Shown here one piece after another: positions 41,788-49,302 of a stretch of DNA of 64,000 nt. The notes below the pieces were generated by a model. The model saw nothing but the letters and a program-made list of their open reading frames with translations, did no database searches and had not been told where the DNA came from. The position numbers were made by a program, and so were the translations under genes. The stretch's first letter is position 1, and every line of letters starts with the position of its first letter. Source of the stretch: an uncultured Bacteroidales bacterium (GTDB taxonomy: Bacteria; Bacteroidota; Bacteroidia; Bacteroidales; F082); the NCBI GenBank assembly GCA_947304185.1, contig CAMZAM010000006.1:1-64000 (forward strand). Direction: 5' to 3'.

Positions 41788-43521
41788 TTAGAATGATGTT
41801 GTAATTGTTAATGAAACTCCGCTTGATGCCGGCACTTCTCTGCAGACGCCGCCAACGCATACGAGACCTTGGCTCTGACGGCCGCCACTCAGCGCTATAC
41901 GTGTCTGATCCTTAATAAATCCTACCGATCCGGTGAAGTAATGGTCGCGATTGTCGGCTATAGGGTTACCATAGTTGTATTTGTCGGCAACGCTAACGAA
42001 CCACTTCGGAGCGATGGTGTATTCAAGCAAAAACGCCATCCAGTTGCCGCGTTTCACGTAGTATTCCTCGTAAAGCGGGTCGATTTCCTGATTCTTGCCA
42101 ACGTTGTCCCACATATGCTGTAACTCCAAGCGTAAGCTGTGTTTTCTGTTGATTTTGTATATCGCCTCACCGAATGCGAAATGTGCCTTCACCGCCTCAG
42201 CACCCGGGTGTCCTTCGATGGTCTCCATGTCGTAATAGAGGTTGATATACATCAAGGTGAGATGCCATTTTGCGCTTATTTTCTTCTCGATTTCGAAGTT
42301 GAAATCGCGGTAGAACATCTTGTCGCCGATGGCGAAGAACGGTGATTCGTAGCCTTTCGTTCCCATCATATTCAGCGTGTTGACGCCGTCGAACATGACA
42401 GAGTCGCGTTTGATGTCGTTGACCTGGCTATAGTTGAATGCCAGCTTTGTGCCGTATTTTCCGCCAAGAGCGGTCTTCTTCGGGATGGTGTAGTTCACTT
42501 GGAACTGCACGCCCATCTCACCGAGAGGCTGTGTGGCGTAGGCAAACATCGACGGCAGGCAGTGTGTGTGCGTGTAGTTGATAGGAGGGATGAAGCCGAT
42601 ATCGAGGTCGTTCTGCCATGCGGTTCTCATCGACTTGAAGCTCATGTTGTCGACACGTTTCGCCTGCAGCACGATGCCGAGACCTTTCTGTGAATACGAC
42701 AACGATGCCAGCACTTCCTGGCCATCGCGGTAAATCCAGTTGTTGAAAAACGACGGGTCGTTGATCTTACGTGCATACTCTGCCGAGAAACCGAAACGAC
42801 CGTATCCGAGGTTCATCCTTCCGGCGTAGGCGCCTACATTCTGTGGCAGCTTGTAGACGCAGCCGTCAAATTCCATCGAAGGCTCGGCCTCGTATTTGCT
42901 CACGAAGCTGGCTCCGAGTGAGGCTTTCAGCTTAGCGTCGTTCAACGCCTCGATGCTGCTGTTGATGTCCCATTCACCGTCGACACCGCGTACCAAGCCG
43001 CGTTCTTCTTCGTACGAGACCCAGTAATAACGCTGTTTTCCATAGATTCCCTTCAAGGTGACGCCGTTACACGGACGGAACACGGCACGTATGCCTCGCA
43101 ATGAGTTGTCGAATCCGAGCGTCCACTCCTCGTAGGTCCTGAAAATCAATCCGTTGCCGAACTGGTCGTAGATGTCGCCCACGGTGATACCGATGGTGCC
43201 GTTGTCGTACGTCGCGAAGAAGTTGGCGACGCCCATACCTTTCACCCTGGCGTCGAAGCCCGACATCGGGGTGGTCTGGTAAGCCTCGAAACGCATGCCT
43301 GCGCTGAAGTCACCCAGCTGATACTGGAGCTTACCGAAGCCGTAAGCACCGAAACTCTCGCCGTTGATGTCTTCAGCACTAATGCCGATGCCGTTGTCTT
43401 CCCAATAATAGTTGCCGTCGATCTGGAAACTTCCGCTGACCTTCGACTTATTCAGGAAATCCTGTGCATAAATCGTGGTGGTGCAACAAATCGCAACAAG
43501 TATTAATAATGATTTCTTCAT
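41788..43521 (-). CDS. DUF6029 outer-membrane barrel-like protein
   Basis: Protein of about 577 residues. ATG 43521 gives a good signal peptide (MKKSLLILVAICCTTTIYAQ). The body is rich in alternating aromatic beta-strands and closes with a terminal strand SGVSLTITTSF, as expected for an outer-membrane barrel. Signature stretches (SKVSGSFQIDGNYYWED, GDIYDQFGNGLIFRTYEEW, LRGIRAVFRPCNGVTLKGIYG) match DUF6029 proteins, known only from Bacteroidota. A longer in-frame start at 43560 lies in a TTATTGG repeat. The preceding TlpA-like gene ends at that repeat, so the two are probably cotranscribed. Confidence 0.85.
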   Translation of the reverse strand: MKKSLLILVAICCTTTIYAQDFLNKSKVSGSFQIDGNYYWEDNGIGISAEDINGESFGAYGFGKLQYQLGDFSAGMRFEAYQTTPMSGFDARVKGMGVANFFATYDNGTIGITVGDIYDQFGNGLIFRTYEEWTLGFDNSLRGIRAVFRPCNGVTLKGIYGKQRYYWVSYEEERGLVRGVDGEWDINSSIEALNDAKLKASLGASFVSKYEAEPSMEFDGCVYKLPQNVGAYAGRMNLGYGRFGFSAEYARKINDPSFFNNWIYRDGQEVLASLSYSQKGLGIVLQAKRVDNMSFKSMRTAWQNDLDIGFIPPINYTHTHCLPSMFAYATQPLGEMGVQFQVNYTIPKKTALGGKYGTKLAFNYSQVNDIKRDSVMFDGVNTLNMMGTKGYESPFFAIGDKMFYRDFNFEIEKKISAKWHLTLMYINLYYDMETIEGHPGAEAVKAHFAFGEAIYKINRKHSLRLELQHMWDNVGKNQEIDPLYEEYYVKRGNWMAFLLEYTIAPKWFVSVADKYNYGNPIADNRDHYFTGSVGFIKDQTRIALSGGRQSQGLVCVGGVCREVPASSGVSLTITTSF

Positions 43522-43559
43522 CATATTTTCAATAACCAATAACCTATAACCAATAACCA

Positions 43560-44054
43560 TTATTTGGCGATTTTAATAATCTCCTCATAGAGATCCTCCT
43601 CGCCGCCGTCGAGATATCCGGTGTGCTGCCACACGATCTTGCCGTTGCCGTCAAAGAGGAAGGTGTGAGGCGGATTGCTGACGTTCATGGCGCGTGCCAG
43701 ATCTTTGTTCACGTCGAGCAAAATCTCGAAAGGCCAGCCCTTGCCGTCGACAAAAGGCTTGATCTTGGCTGTCGAGCGGGCGTCGTCAATCGACACGGAG
43801 ATGATCTTCACGCCGGTCTCCTCAACCCAGTCGTCGTAAACCTCAGTGAGGGCGTTGTGTTCCTTCACGCATGGACCGCACCATGTAGCCCAGAAGGTCA
43901 TCACGAAAGGCTTGCCGCCGTTGTTGATCTCGCTGATGTTAACCGATTGACCGTCAAGGTTTTTCAGTGTGATGTTCGGCAAATCTGATTTGTTTTGGGC
44001 TGTCAGACCGAAAAACATGAAGCCGAAGAGTAAGAATGCTAATAATTTTTTCAT
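43560..44054 (-). CDS. TlpA/ResA-like thiol-disulfide oxidoreductase
   Basis: Protein of 164 residues; ATG 44054 starts a signal peptide ending LTAQ. A thioredoxin fold follows, with active site WCGPC in FWATWCGPCVKEHN near 62 and the cis-proline in NPPHTFLFD near 126. It should act in the periplasm, reducing or carrying disulfides, for instance for cytochrome c maturation or for the nearby envelope proteins. The first gene of the group with DUF6029 downstream. Confidence 0.92.
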   Translation of the reverse strand: MKKLLAFLLFGFMFFGLTAQNKSDLPNITLKNLDGQSVNISEINNGGKPFVMTFWATWCGPCVKEHNALTEVYDDWVEETGVKIISVSIDDARSTAKIKPFVDGKGWPFEILLDVNKDLARAMNVSNPPHTFLFDGNGKIVWQHTGYLDGGEEDLYEEIIKIAK

Positions 44055-44067
44055 GGTATAAGCTTTT

Positions 44068-45057
44068 TTATGATTCAACGATATATGTCTCTAATATTTT
44101 ACAATGATTTAACGCTTTGATTTCCACTTTGTTAATGACATTTGGTATCAAGATGCATTCACCGATATTAACGATTTCTTCGCCGTTTTCGTATTTCAGC
44201 GTGAAGCCGCCTTCGACACATGTCAGGATGACGAAGGAGTCTAGTTCGGAATAGTCTTTCGCCAAGATAGCATCCAGATCGATGTAATTTGTAGTGAAAT
44301 ATGGGCATTCCACCATCGGGACAGTGGCGTCTTTCTTTTCGCGCTCGTACTCGGTGCGGTAGCTGTCCTCATGCTTGTAGTTGAGCGTATACAGCGACTG
44401 CGGGATATGTAGCTCGCGGTACATGCCGTGCTGGTCGAGACGGTCCCAGTCGTACACGCGATAGGTAGTGTCACTGGTCTGCTGAATCTCAGCCACCATG
44501 CAGCCCGGACCTAAGGCATGGATTCTCCTTGCCGGGATGAAGAACACGTCACCGTCGTTAACCTTTTCATAGTTAAGCACTTCCGAGATCTTCTTTTCGT
44601 AGATGAGCTTCTCGACCTCGTCTTTCGTTACCTCGCGGTTGAAACCTGAGACGAGTTCGGCGTCTTTATCGGCGTGCATCACATACCACATCTCGGTTTT
44701 ACCGTTCTCGAGGCCTATCATCTGCGCAATCTCATCGTCGGGATGCACCTGCACCGACAGCCATGTCAGCGGGTCGATGACTTTGATGAGCAGCGGGAAC
44801 GTCTCGCCGTATTTGTCGAAAACATTGTCGCCCACGAGGTCGCCCATAAAGGTTTCGACGAGGTCGTTGAGCTCATCGCCTTCGAAATTGCCGTTCGCCA
44901 CCACGCTGTTCTGACCTTCCACACCCGACAGCAGCCACATCTCGCCACAGTTCATCAGCTTGCCGAAGTCCTTGTGCAGCAATGTCTTAACGTTCTGTCC
45001 GCCCCATATCTTCTCGAGATAAATAGGCTTAAACTTCAATGGATATAGCACGTTCAT
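44068..45057 (-). CDS. manA: Mannose-6-phosphate isomerase, class I
   Basis: Cytoplasmic zinc enzyme of 329 residues interconverting mannose-6-phosphate and fructose-6-phosphate. Zinc-site motifs: VQVHPDDEIAQ near 93, GKTEMWYVM near 107 and the later FIPARRIHALGPG near 170; N-terminal KPIYLEKIWGG. It is the short Bacteroidota/Firmicutes form. ATG 45057 is chosen; the TTG five codons upstream belongs to the leader. Its promoter lies back to back with that of the M20 gene. Confidence 0.93.
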   Translation of the reverse strand: MNVLYPLKFKPIYLEKIWGGQNVKTLLHKDFGKLMNCGEMWLLSGVEGQNSVVANGNFEGDELNDLVETFMGDLVGDNVFDKYGETFPLLIKVIDPLTWLSVQVHPDDEIAQMIGLENGKTEMWYVMHADKDAELVSGFNREVTKDEVEKLIYEKKISEVLNYEKVNDGDVFFIPARRIHALGPGCMVAEIQQTSDTTYRVYDWDRLDQHGMYRELHIPQSLYTLNYKHEDSYRTEYEREKKDATVPMVECPYFTTNYIDLDAILAKDYSELDSFVILTCVEGGFTLKYENGEEIVNIGECILIPNVINKVEIKALNHCKILETYIVES

Positions 45058-45077
45058 TTTATTATCATTCAAAACTG

Positions 45078-45085
45078 CAAAGATA
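45078..45085 (-). promoter_or_regulatory. -7 box TATCTTTG of manA
   Basis: Minus-strand consensus, 20 bases before ATG 45057 and only 12 bases from the divergent -7 box at 45098-45105. Confidence 0.7.
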
Positions 45086-45097
45086 CAAAAAATTTCT

Positions 45098-45105
45098 TAA
45101 TTTTG
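45098..45105 (+). promoter_or_regulatory. -7 box TAATTTTG of the M20 gene
   Basis: Plus-strand consensus, 18 bases before ATG 45124. Its upstream half overlaps the manA start site. Confidence 0.7.
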
Positions 45106-45123
45106 CAGAATAAAATTTTGAAA

Positions 45124-46230
45124 ATGCAAAACATCATAAATCTTCGTCATCTGCTTCACGAAAACGCCGAGCTTTCGGGCAAGGAGGTGAAGACCAATGC
45201 CATTTTAAACGATTTTCTTGAAAAGTTGAATCCCGATGTGCATATTCGTAACATCGGAGGCCAAGGAATTGCTGTGGTTTTTAAAGGGAAGAACCCTGGG
45301 AAACGTATCTTGGTTAGAGGCGACATTGACGCTCTGAACATACCTGAAGGCGACCGTCATTGTTCACATCGCTGCGGTCACGACGGACATGCTTCGATTT
45401 TGGCAGGATTGGCTCAACGTATGAGCGAAAAACGTCCTGAAAACGGCGAGATAGTGCTGCTTTTTCAGCCTGCCGAGGAGACTGGACAAGGTGCCAAGGC
45501 CGTCATTGCTGACCCTCAGTTTGAGCAGATAAAACCCGATATGGCGTTTGCCTTGCACAACATCCCGGGCTATGCGAAAAACAAGATTTTGCTTAGAAAA
45601 GGATGTTTCGCCGCGGGTTCGTTGGGACTAAAACTCATCTTCGATGGTGTCACTGCGCATGCCTCACAGCCTGAGACTGGTCATAGTCCGCAGCATGTGC
45701 TGTCGGCGTTGATAGACATCTTCGGAAAGAAAGCCGAGATGCTTCGCGATGAGAAGCCGCTCACTATGATGACGATGACACATGCTGTTTTGGGTGAGGA
45801 GACCTTCGGCGTGGCACCTGCTCATGCCGAGATCTGGCTGACGTTGAGGTCGTACGACAACGAGAAGTTGCAGCATCTCACAGCCGATGTGGTGCAGCTC
45901 TGCGCCATGGTCGCCGAGAAACAGAACTTCGACTTTGGGAGCAGCATCCATGAGGCGTTTTCAGCTACCATGAATAGCGACGAGGCGGTGCTCGCAGTAG
46001 AAGAAGCCGCTAAGTCGTTAAGTCTTGACTGTCAATATCTTGACGAGCCGTTCCGCTGGTCGGAAGACTTCGGCCGCTTTGCCGATGTGTGCCCGATCTG
46101 TCTGTTCGGACTGGGCTGTGGCGAGGAGCATCTGCCGCTGCATAACCCGGAATACATTTTCGAGGATGAGATTATTGAAACAGGAATAAATATGTTTAAT
46201 AATGTGTTGAAATGTGTAGCCTTCGGCTAA
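45124..46230 (+). CDS. M20 family metallo-amidohydrolase (HipO-like)
   Basis: Cytoplasmic enzyme of 368 residues. Motifs of the M20D group are RILVRGDIDALNIPEG, HRCGHDGHASILAG (metal-binding His and Asp near 84-90), LLFQPAEETGQGA (catalytic Glu pair near 117) and the late HNPEYIFEDEI. It hydrolyses an amide such as N-acyl- or N-acetyl-amino acids. The last codons and stop (GCC TTC GGC TAA) lie inside the first mini-hairpin of a downstream repeat cluster. Confidence 0.9.
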   Translation: MQNIINLRHLLHENAELSGKEVKTNAILNDFLEKLNPDVHIRNIGGQGIAVVFKGKNPGKRILVRGDIDALNIPEGDRHCSHRCGHDGHASILAGLAQRMSEKRPENGEIVLLFQPAEETGQGAKAVIADPQFEQIKPDMAFALHNIPGYAKNKILLRKGCFAAGSLGLKLIFDGVTAHASQPETGHSPQHVLSALIDIFGKKAEMLRDEKPLTMMTMTHAVLGEETFGVAPAHAEIWLTLRSYDNEKLQHLTADVVQLCAMVAEKQNFDFGSSIHEAFSATMNSDEAVLAVEEAAKSLSLDCQYLDEPFRWSEDFGRFADVCPICLFGLGCGEEHLPLHNPEYIFEDEIIETGINMFNNVLKCVAFG

Positions 46231-46307
46231 ATGTGGGCCTTCGGCCAATGTGCGCGAAGCGGACCACATTCTGCAAAGCAGCACATTTTTCACATTCTAC
46301 GAAGTAG
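46219..46307. repeat. Cluster of five mini-hairpins with three-base loops
   Basis: Five short perfect hairpins: GCC-TTC-GGC (46219-46227), GGCC-TTC-GGCC (46236-46246), CGC-GAA-GCG (46253-46261), CTGC-AAA-GCAG (46271-46281) and CTAC-GAA-GTAG (46297-46307). They are separated by AATGTG or CACATT. Stems differ in sequence but keep the three-base loop, so the shape is conserved rather than the bases. Confidence 0.8.
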
Positions 46308-46323
46308 CAAATTATTTTTTTTG

Positions 46324-46331
46324 TATCTTTG
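46324..46331 (+). promoter_or_regulatory. -7 box TATCTTTG of the LOG gene
   Basis: Consensus element 12 bases before ATG 46344; the predicted leader is very short. Confidence 0.7.
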
Positions 46332-46343
46332 CAAAAATTTGAC

Positions 46344-46943
46344 ATGAAAAATATCTGTGTTTTCTGCGGAAGCAGCATGGGCTTTGACAAACGCTACGAG
46401 GAAGCTGCGGCGCGTCTTGGCGATGTCCTTGCCGACAACGGCTGCACCTTATACTATGGTGGCGGAAGCGTCGGCCTCATGAATGTGATAGCGAACCGTA
46501 TGCTGTCGAGAGGCTGCGAGGTGGTAGGCGTGATGCCTGATTTTTTACTCGCCCATGAGATTGGGCACGACAGCATCACTAAGATGATCCCTACCAAGAC
46601 CATGGCTGAGCGCAAGGAGATACTGATTCATGAGGCCGACGCGTTCATCGCCATGCCAGGAGGCTTCGGCACCCTTGACGAGTTCTCAGAAGTCGTTGTC
46701 GCTGACCAACTTAGACTTATTGAGAAGCCTATTGCACTGTATAACACCCTCGGCTATTACGACGACCTTGTACGGTGGATTGATAGGGGAGTGAAAGACG
46801 GCTTCATCCGCGGAGATCATTATAAAAATGTGATTGTCACCGACGACCCGAAGGAATTGTTCGAAAAAATGAGCAATTATCAGGCGGTGAAGATCGAAAA
46901 ATGGATTCACGATATTGTTGACGAGAAAAAGTGTAGAGTTTAA
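46344..46943 (+). CDS. LOG-family protein (cytokinin riboside 5'-monophosphate phosphoribohydrolase type, TIGR00730)
   Basis: Protein of 199 residues. It shows ICVFCGSSMG at the start, YYGGGSVGLMNVIAN near 38 and the active-site motif PGGFGTLDEF near 103, together with the conserved MAERKEIL arginine-lysine region. LOG proteins cleave nucleoside 5'-monophosphates at the N-glycosidic bond. The bacterial role is usually general purine or pyrimidine nucleotide turnover. A TTG at 46329 is in frame but belongs to the -7 box, so ATG 46344 is used. Confidence 0.9.
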   Translation: MKNICVFCGSSMGFDKRYEEAAARLGDVLADNGCTLYYGGGSVGLMNVIANRMLSRGCEVVGVMPDFLLAHEIGHDSITKMIPTKTMAERKEILIHEADAFIAMPGGFGTLDEFSEVVVADQLRLIEKPIALYNTLGYYDDLVRWIDRGVKDGFIRGDHYKNVIVTDDPKELFEKMSNYQAVKIEKWIHDIVDEKKCRV

Positions 46944-47010
46944 AGTTTAAAGTGTAAAGTCAGTTATAAAGTTTATAGTTTAGAGTTTTAAGTGGAATAA
47001 ATCTCAAGAT
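46944..47010. repeat. AT-rich GTTTAAAG-type degenerate repeats
   Basis: Several imperfect copies of AGTTTAAAG or AGTTTAGAG run between the LOG gene and the next ATG. They have no clear hairpin and hold no gene. Confidence 0.55.
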
Positions 47011-48048
47011 ATGAATATTATAGGAATCACAGGAACTTTAGGAGCCGGAAAGGGCACTATCGTTGATTATCTGGTGCAGAAAAAAGGCTACGTCCACTAT
47101 TCAGTGCGCGCGTTTTTGTCGGAAGAGGTGAAACGCCGCGGTCTCGAGGTCAACCGTGACACTCTGACGTCGGTGGCTAACGATCTGAGGGCTAACAACA
47201 GTCCGAGTTACATCGCTGAGCAACTCTACGACCGCGCCTACAACAACGGTAAGGACGCTGTCATCGAGAGCATCCGCACCCCAGGAGAGATCGCTGCTTT
47301 GCGTTCAAAGGGTAACTTCCATCTCTTCGCTGTCGACGCCGACCGTAAGGTGCGCTATGAGCGTATCACAGAGCGTAAGTCGGAGACCGACTCGGTGAGT
47401 TACGAGACGTTCGTGTCAAACGAAGAGCGTGAGATGACTAACGCTGACCCTAACAAACAGAACCTCGGCGAGTGCATCCACCAGGCTGACTATGTGTTCC
47501 AAAACAATGGCACCATCGAAGACCTTCACAAAAGAGTGGAAGAGGTACTGCAAGAGATTGAAAGTCAGAAGTATAAACGTCCGTCGTGGGACGAATATTT
47601 TATGAATTTGGCCGACACTGTGGCTGAGCGCGCCACCTGCGACCGTGGCCGTAGCGGCTGTGTCATCGTGAAGGACCGTCAGATCCTCGTGACAGGCTAC
47701 GTGGGCTCGCCACGCGGACTCCCGCACTGCGACGAGGTGGGGCACTTGTTCCGTAAGATGATCCATGCCGACGGCCGTATCACCGAGCACTGCGTGAGGA
47801 CTGTGCATGCTGAGCAAAACGCCATCGCACAGGCGGCAAGAAGAGGCATTGCACTCGAAGGCAGCACCTTGTATTGCAGGATGACCCCATGCCGCACATG
47901 CGCCATGCTCATCATCAACTGCGGCATCGTTCGCGTAGTGTGCCAACGTAAATATCACGATGGCGCTGAGTCGGAAGAGATGTTCCGTCAGGCAGGAATC
48001 AAGCTGGAATACGTGTATGACGAGGTTCAGACGTACGAAAGACAATGA
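47011..48048 (+). CDS. Fusion of a P-loop nucleotide kinase-like domain and a dCMP deaminase
   Basis: Protein of 345 residues in two parts. Residues 1-175 form a P-loop domain of the nucleoside monophosphate/dephospho-CoA kinase fold (GTLGAGKGT at 8-16, DAVIESIRTPGEI, and a lid-like RKVRYERITERK). Residues 185-345 are a zinc cytidine/deoxycytidylate deaminase: HAEQNAI with zinc His266 and catalytic Glu268, and PCRTC with zinc Cys294 and Cys297. The deaminase should turn dCMP into dUMP for thymidylate synthesis. The kinase part may phosphorylate a (d)NMP or regulate the deaminase. A similar domain order occurs in some nucleotide-depleting phage-defence proteins, but the neighbours here are housekeeping. 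Confidence 0.85.
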   Translation: MNIIGITGTLGAGKGTIVDYLVQKKGYVHYSVRAFLSEEVKRRGLEVNRDTLTSVANDLRANNSPSYIAEQLYDRAYNNGKDAVIESIRTPGEIAALRSKGNFHLFAVDADRKVRYERITERKSETDSVSYETFVSNEEREMTNADPNKQNLGECIHQADYVFQNNGTIEDLHKRVEEVLQEIESQKYKRPSWDEYFMNLADTVAERATCDRGRSGCVIVKDRQILVTGYVGSPRGLPHCDEVGHLFRKMIHADGRITEHCVRTVHAEQNAIAQAARRGIALEGSTLYCRMTPCRTCAMLIINCGIVRVVCQRKYHDGAESEEMFRQAGIKLEYVYDEVQTYERQ

Positions 48049-48058
48049 TCATCCGACC

Positions 48059-48173
48059 CGTCATTTCGACTGAAGCGAAGCGGAATGGAGAAATCTCAAT
48101 CAAATGGAGGAGATTTATTCACCAGAGGCGAATGCTTTCGCAAGCTCAGGTCTCGACTTCGCTCGAAATGACG
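48059..48173. repeat. ATTTCGA-type long inverted repeat, copy 4
   Basis: Starts CGTCATTTCGACTGAAGCG and ends CGCTCGAAATGACG. It fills the space between convergent genes and abuts the pdxA stop (48174). The centre has a short insertion compared with copy 5. Confidence 0.85.
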
Positions 48174-49187
48174 TCAGGAACGATTATGAAGGATATCGAT
48201 TGCTAAATATATCGCGTGCCTCATCGCTTCGGGGTCCGCGATATTTTTATTTGCGATGTCGTAGCCTGTGCCGTGGGTCGTGGAGGTGCGCACCACCGGT
48301 AATCCCGCGGTATAGCTGACGCCACCATCGACGGCGAGCACACGGAAAGGAATGAGTCCCTGGTCGTGATACATGCTCAGGATGCCGTCATATTTGCGCC
48401 AGGCGTCGGATCCGAAGAAGCCGTCAGCAGGGAACGGCCCGAAAGCCATGACACCTTGTTCCTTGGCGACTTCGATGGCTGGCTGTATGATGTCGCGTTC
48501 CTCTGTCCCCATGATGTTGCCGTCGCCGGCATGCGGGTTGAGACCCAGCACAGCAATCTTAGGAGCCTCGATGCGGCAATCGTTTATCAAAGCTTTGTTT
48601 ATAAGCATTAATTTCTTGGTAATCAGGTCTTTGTTGATAGCGCTTGGCACATCTTTTAATGGGATGTGGTTGGTGACAAAACCAATGCGCATCTGATGGT
48701 TGACGAGAAGCGTAATGTATTCATTATCAGGGAAAAATGATTTGATATAATCGGTCTGACCCTTGAATTTGAACTGTTCCGACTGCATGTTAGCTTTGTT
48801 GACCGGTGCCGTCACCAAGGCGTCGATAAGACCGTTGCGAAGGTCGTTGGTGGCGAGTTTCAATGCAGCGAACGACGCTTTTCCTGCAATAGTAGTGGAG
48901 AATCCTGGCTCCACCTTCAACTCCTCGTCGGTATGGTTGATGATGTTGATACGCTTCGGCTGAGCCTGCGAGGCATCGCGAATCACGGTGTACGACATCT
49001 CCTCCATGCCGAAATTTTTCTTGTAATAAGAGAAAACTTTCGACTGCCCGTAGACTATCGGTATGAATGCGTCGAGGATGCGGGTGTCGGATAAAACTTT
49101 GAGTATCACCTCATAACCAATTCCGTTGATGTCACCTTGGGTGATACCTATTTTCGGAAGATTTAATGTCTTAAATTGTGGAGTCAT
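48174..49187 (-). CDS. pdxA: 4-hydroxythreonine-4-phosphate dehydrogenase
   Basis: Enzyme of 337 residues in pyridoxal phosphate synthesis. Motifs: IGITQGDINGIGYEVILK near 12, VTAPVNKANMQ near 125, NPHAGDGNIMGTEE near 226, MYHDQGLIPFR near 280 and HGTGYDIANKNIADPEAM near 306. The metal-binding histidines lie in the last three. The length is typical of the family. The gene has a -7 box 25 bases upstream and ends directly at a dispersed repeat. Confidence 0.95.
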   Translation of the reverse strand: MTPQFKTLNLPKIGITQGDINGIGYEVILKVLSDTRILDAFIPIVYGQSKVFSYYKKNFGMEEMSYTVIRDASQAQPKRINIINHTDEELKVEPGFSTTIAGKASFAALKLATNDLRNGLIDALVTAPVNKANMQSEQFKFKGQTDYIKSFFPDNEYITLLVNHQMRIGFVTNHIPLKDVPSAINKDLITKKLMLINKALINDCRIEAPKIAVLGLNPHAGDGNIMGTEERDIIQPAIEVAKEQGVMAFGPFPADGFFGSDAWRKYDGILSMYHDQGLIPFRVLAVDGGVSYTAGLPVVRTSTTHGTGYDIANKNIADPEAMRHAIYLAIDILHNRS

Positions 49188-49211
49188 AATGTGGCGCTAG
49201 AATTGAAAGTT

Positions 49212-49219
49212 CAAAATTA
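49212..49219 (-). promoter_or_regulatory. -7 box TAATTTTG of pdxA
   Basis: Consensus element 24 bases before ATG 49187. Confidence 0.65.
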
Positions 49220-49290
49220 CGAAATCGATTTCAAAAAAACAAATATTTTTTCAAAAAAATAATTATCAGTGATTTACGTTAAATTTTTAG

Positions 49291-49298
49291 TAAATTTG
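49291..49298 (+). promoter_or_regulatory. -7 box TAAATTTG of murF-alr
   Basis: A perfect TAnnTTTG with four bases to ATG 49303, implying a leaderless or nearly leaderless mRNA. Confidence 0.7.
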
Positions 49299-49302
49299 CG
49301 AT

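Noticed and set aside
46931-47010. Possible CRISPR-like or satellite array in the GTTTAAAG repeats
   Set aside because: Units are short, irregular and without unique spacers; no cas genes are near.
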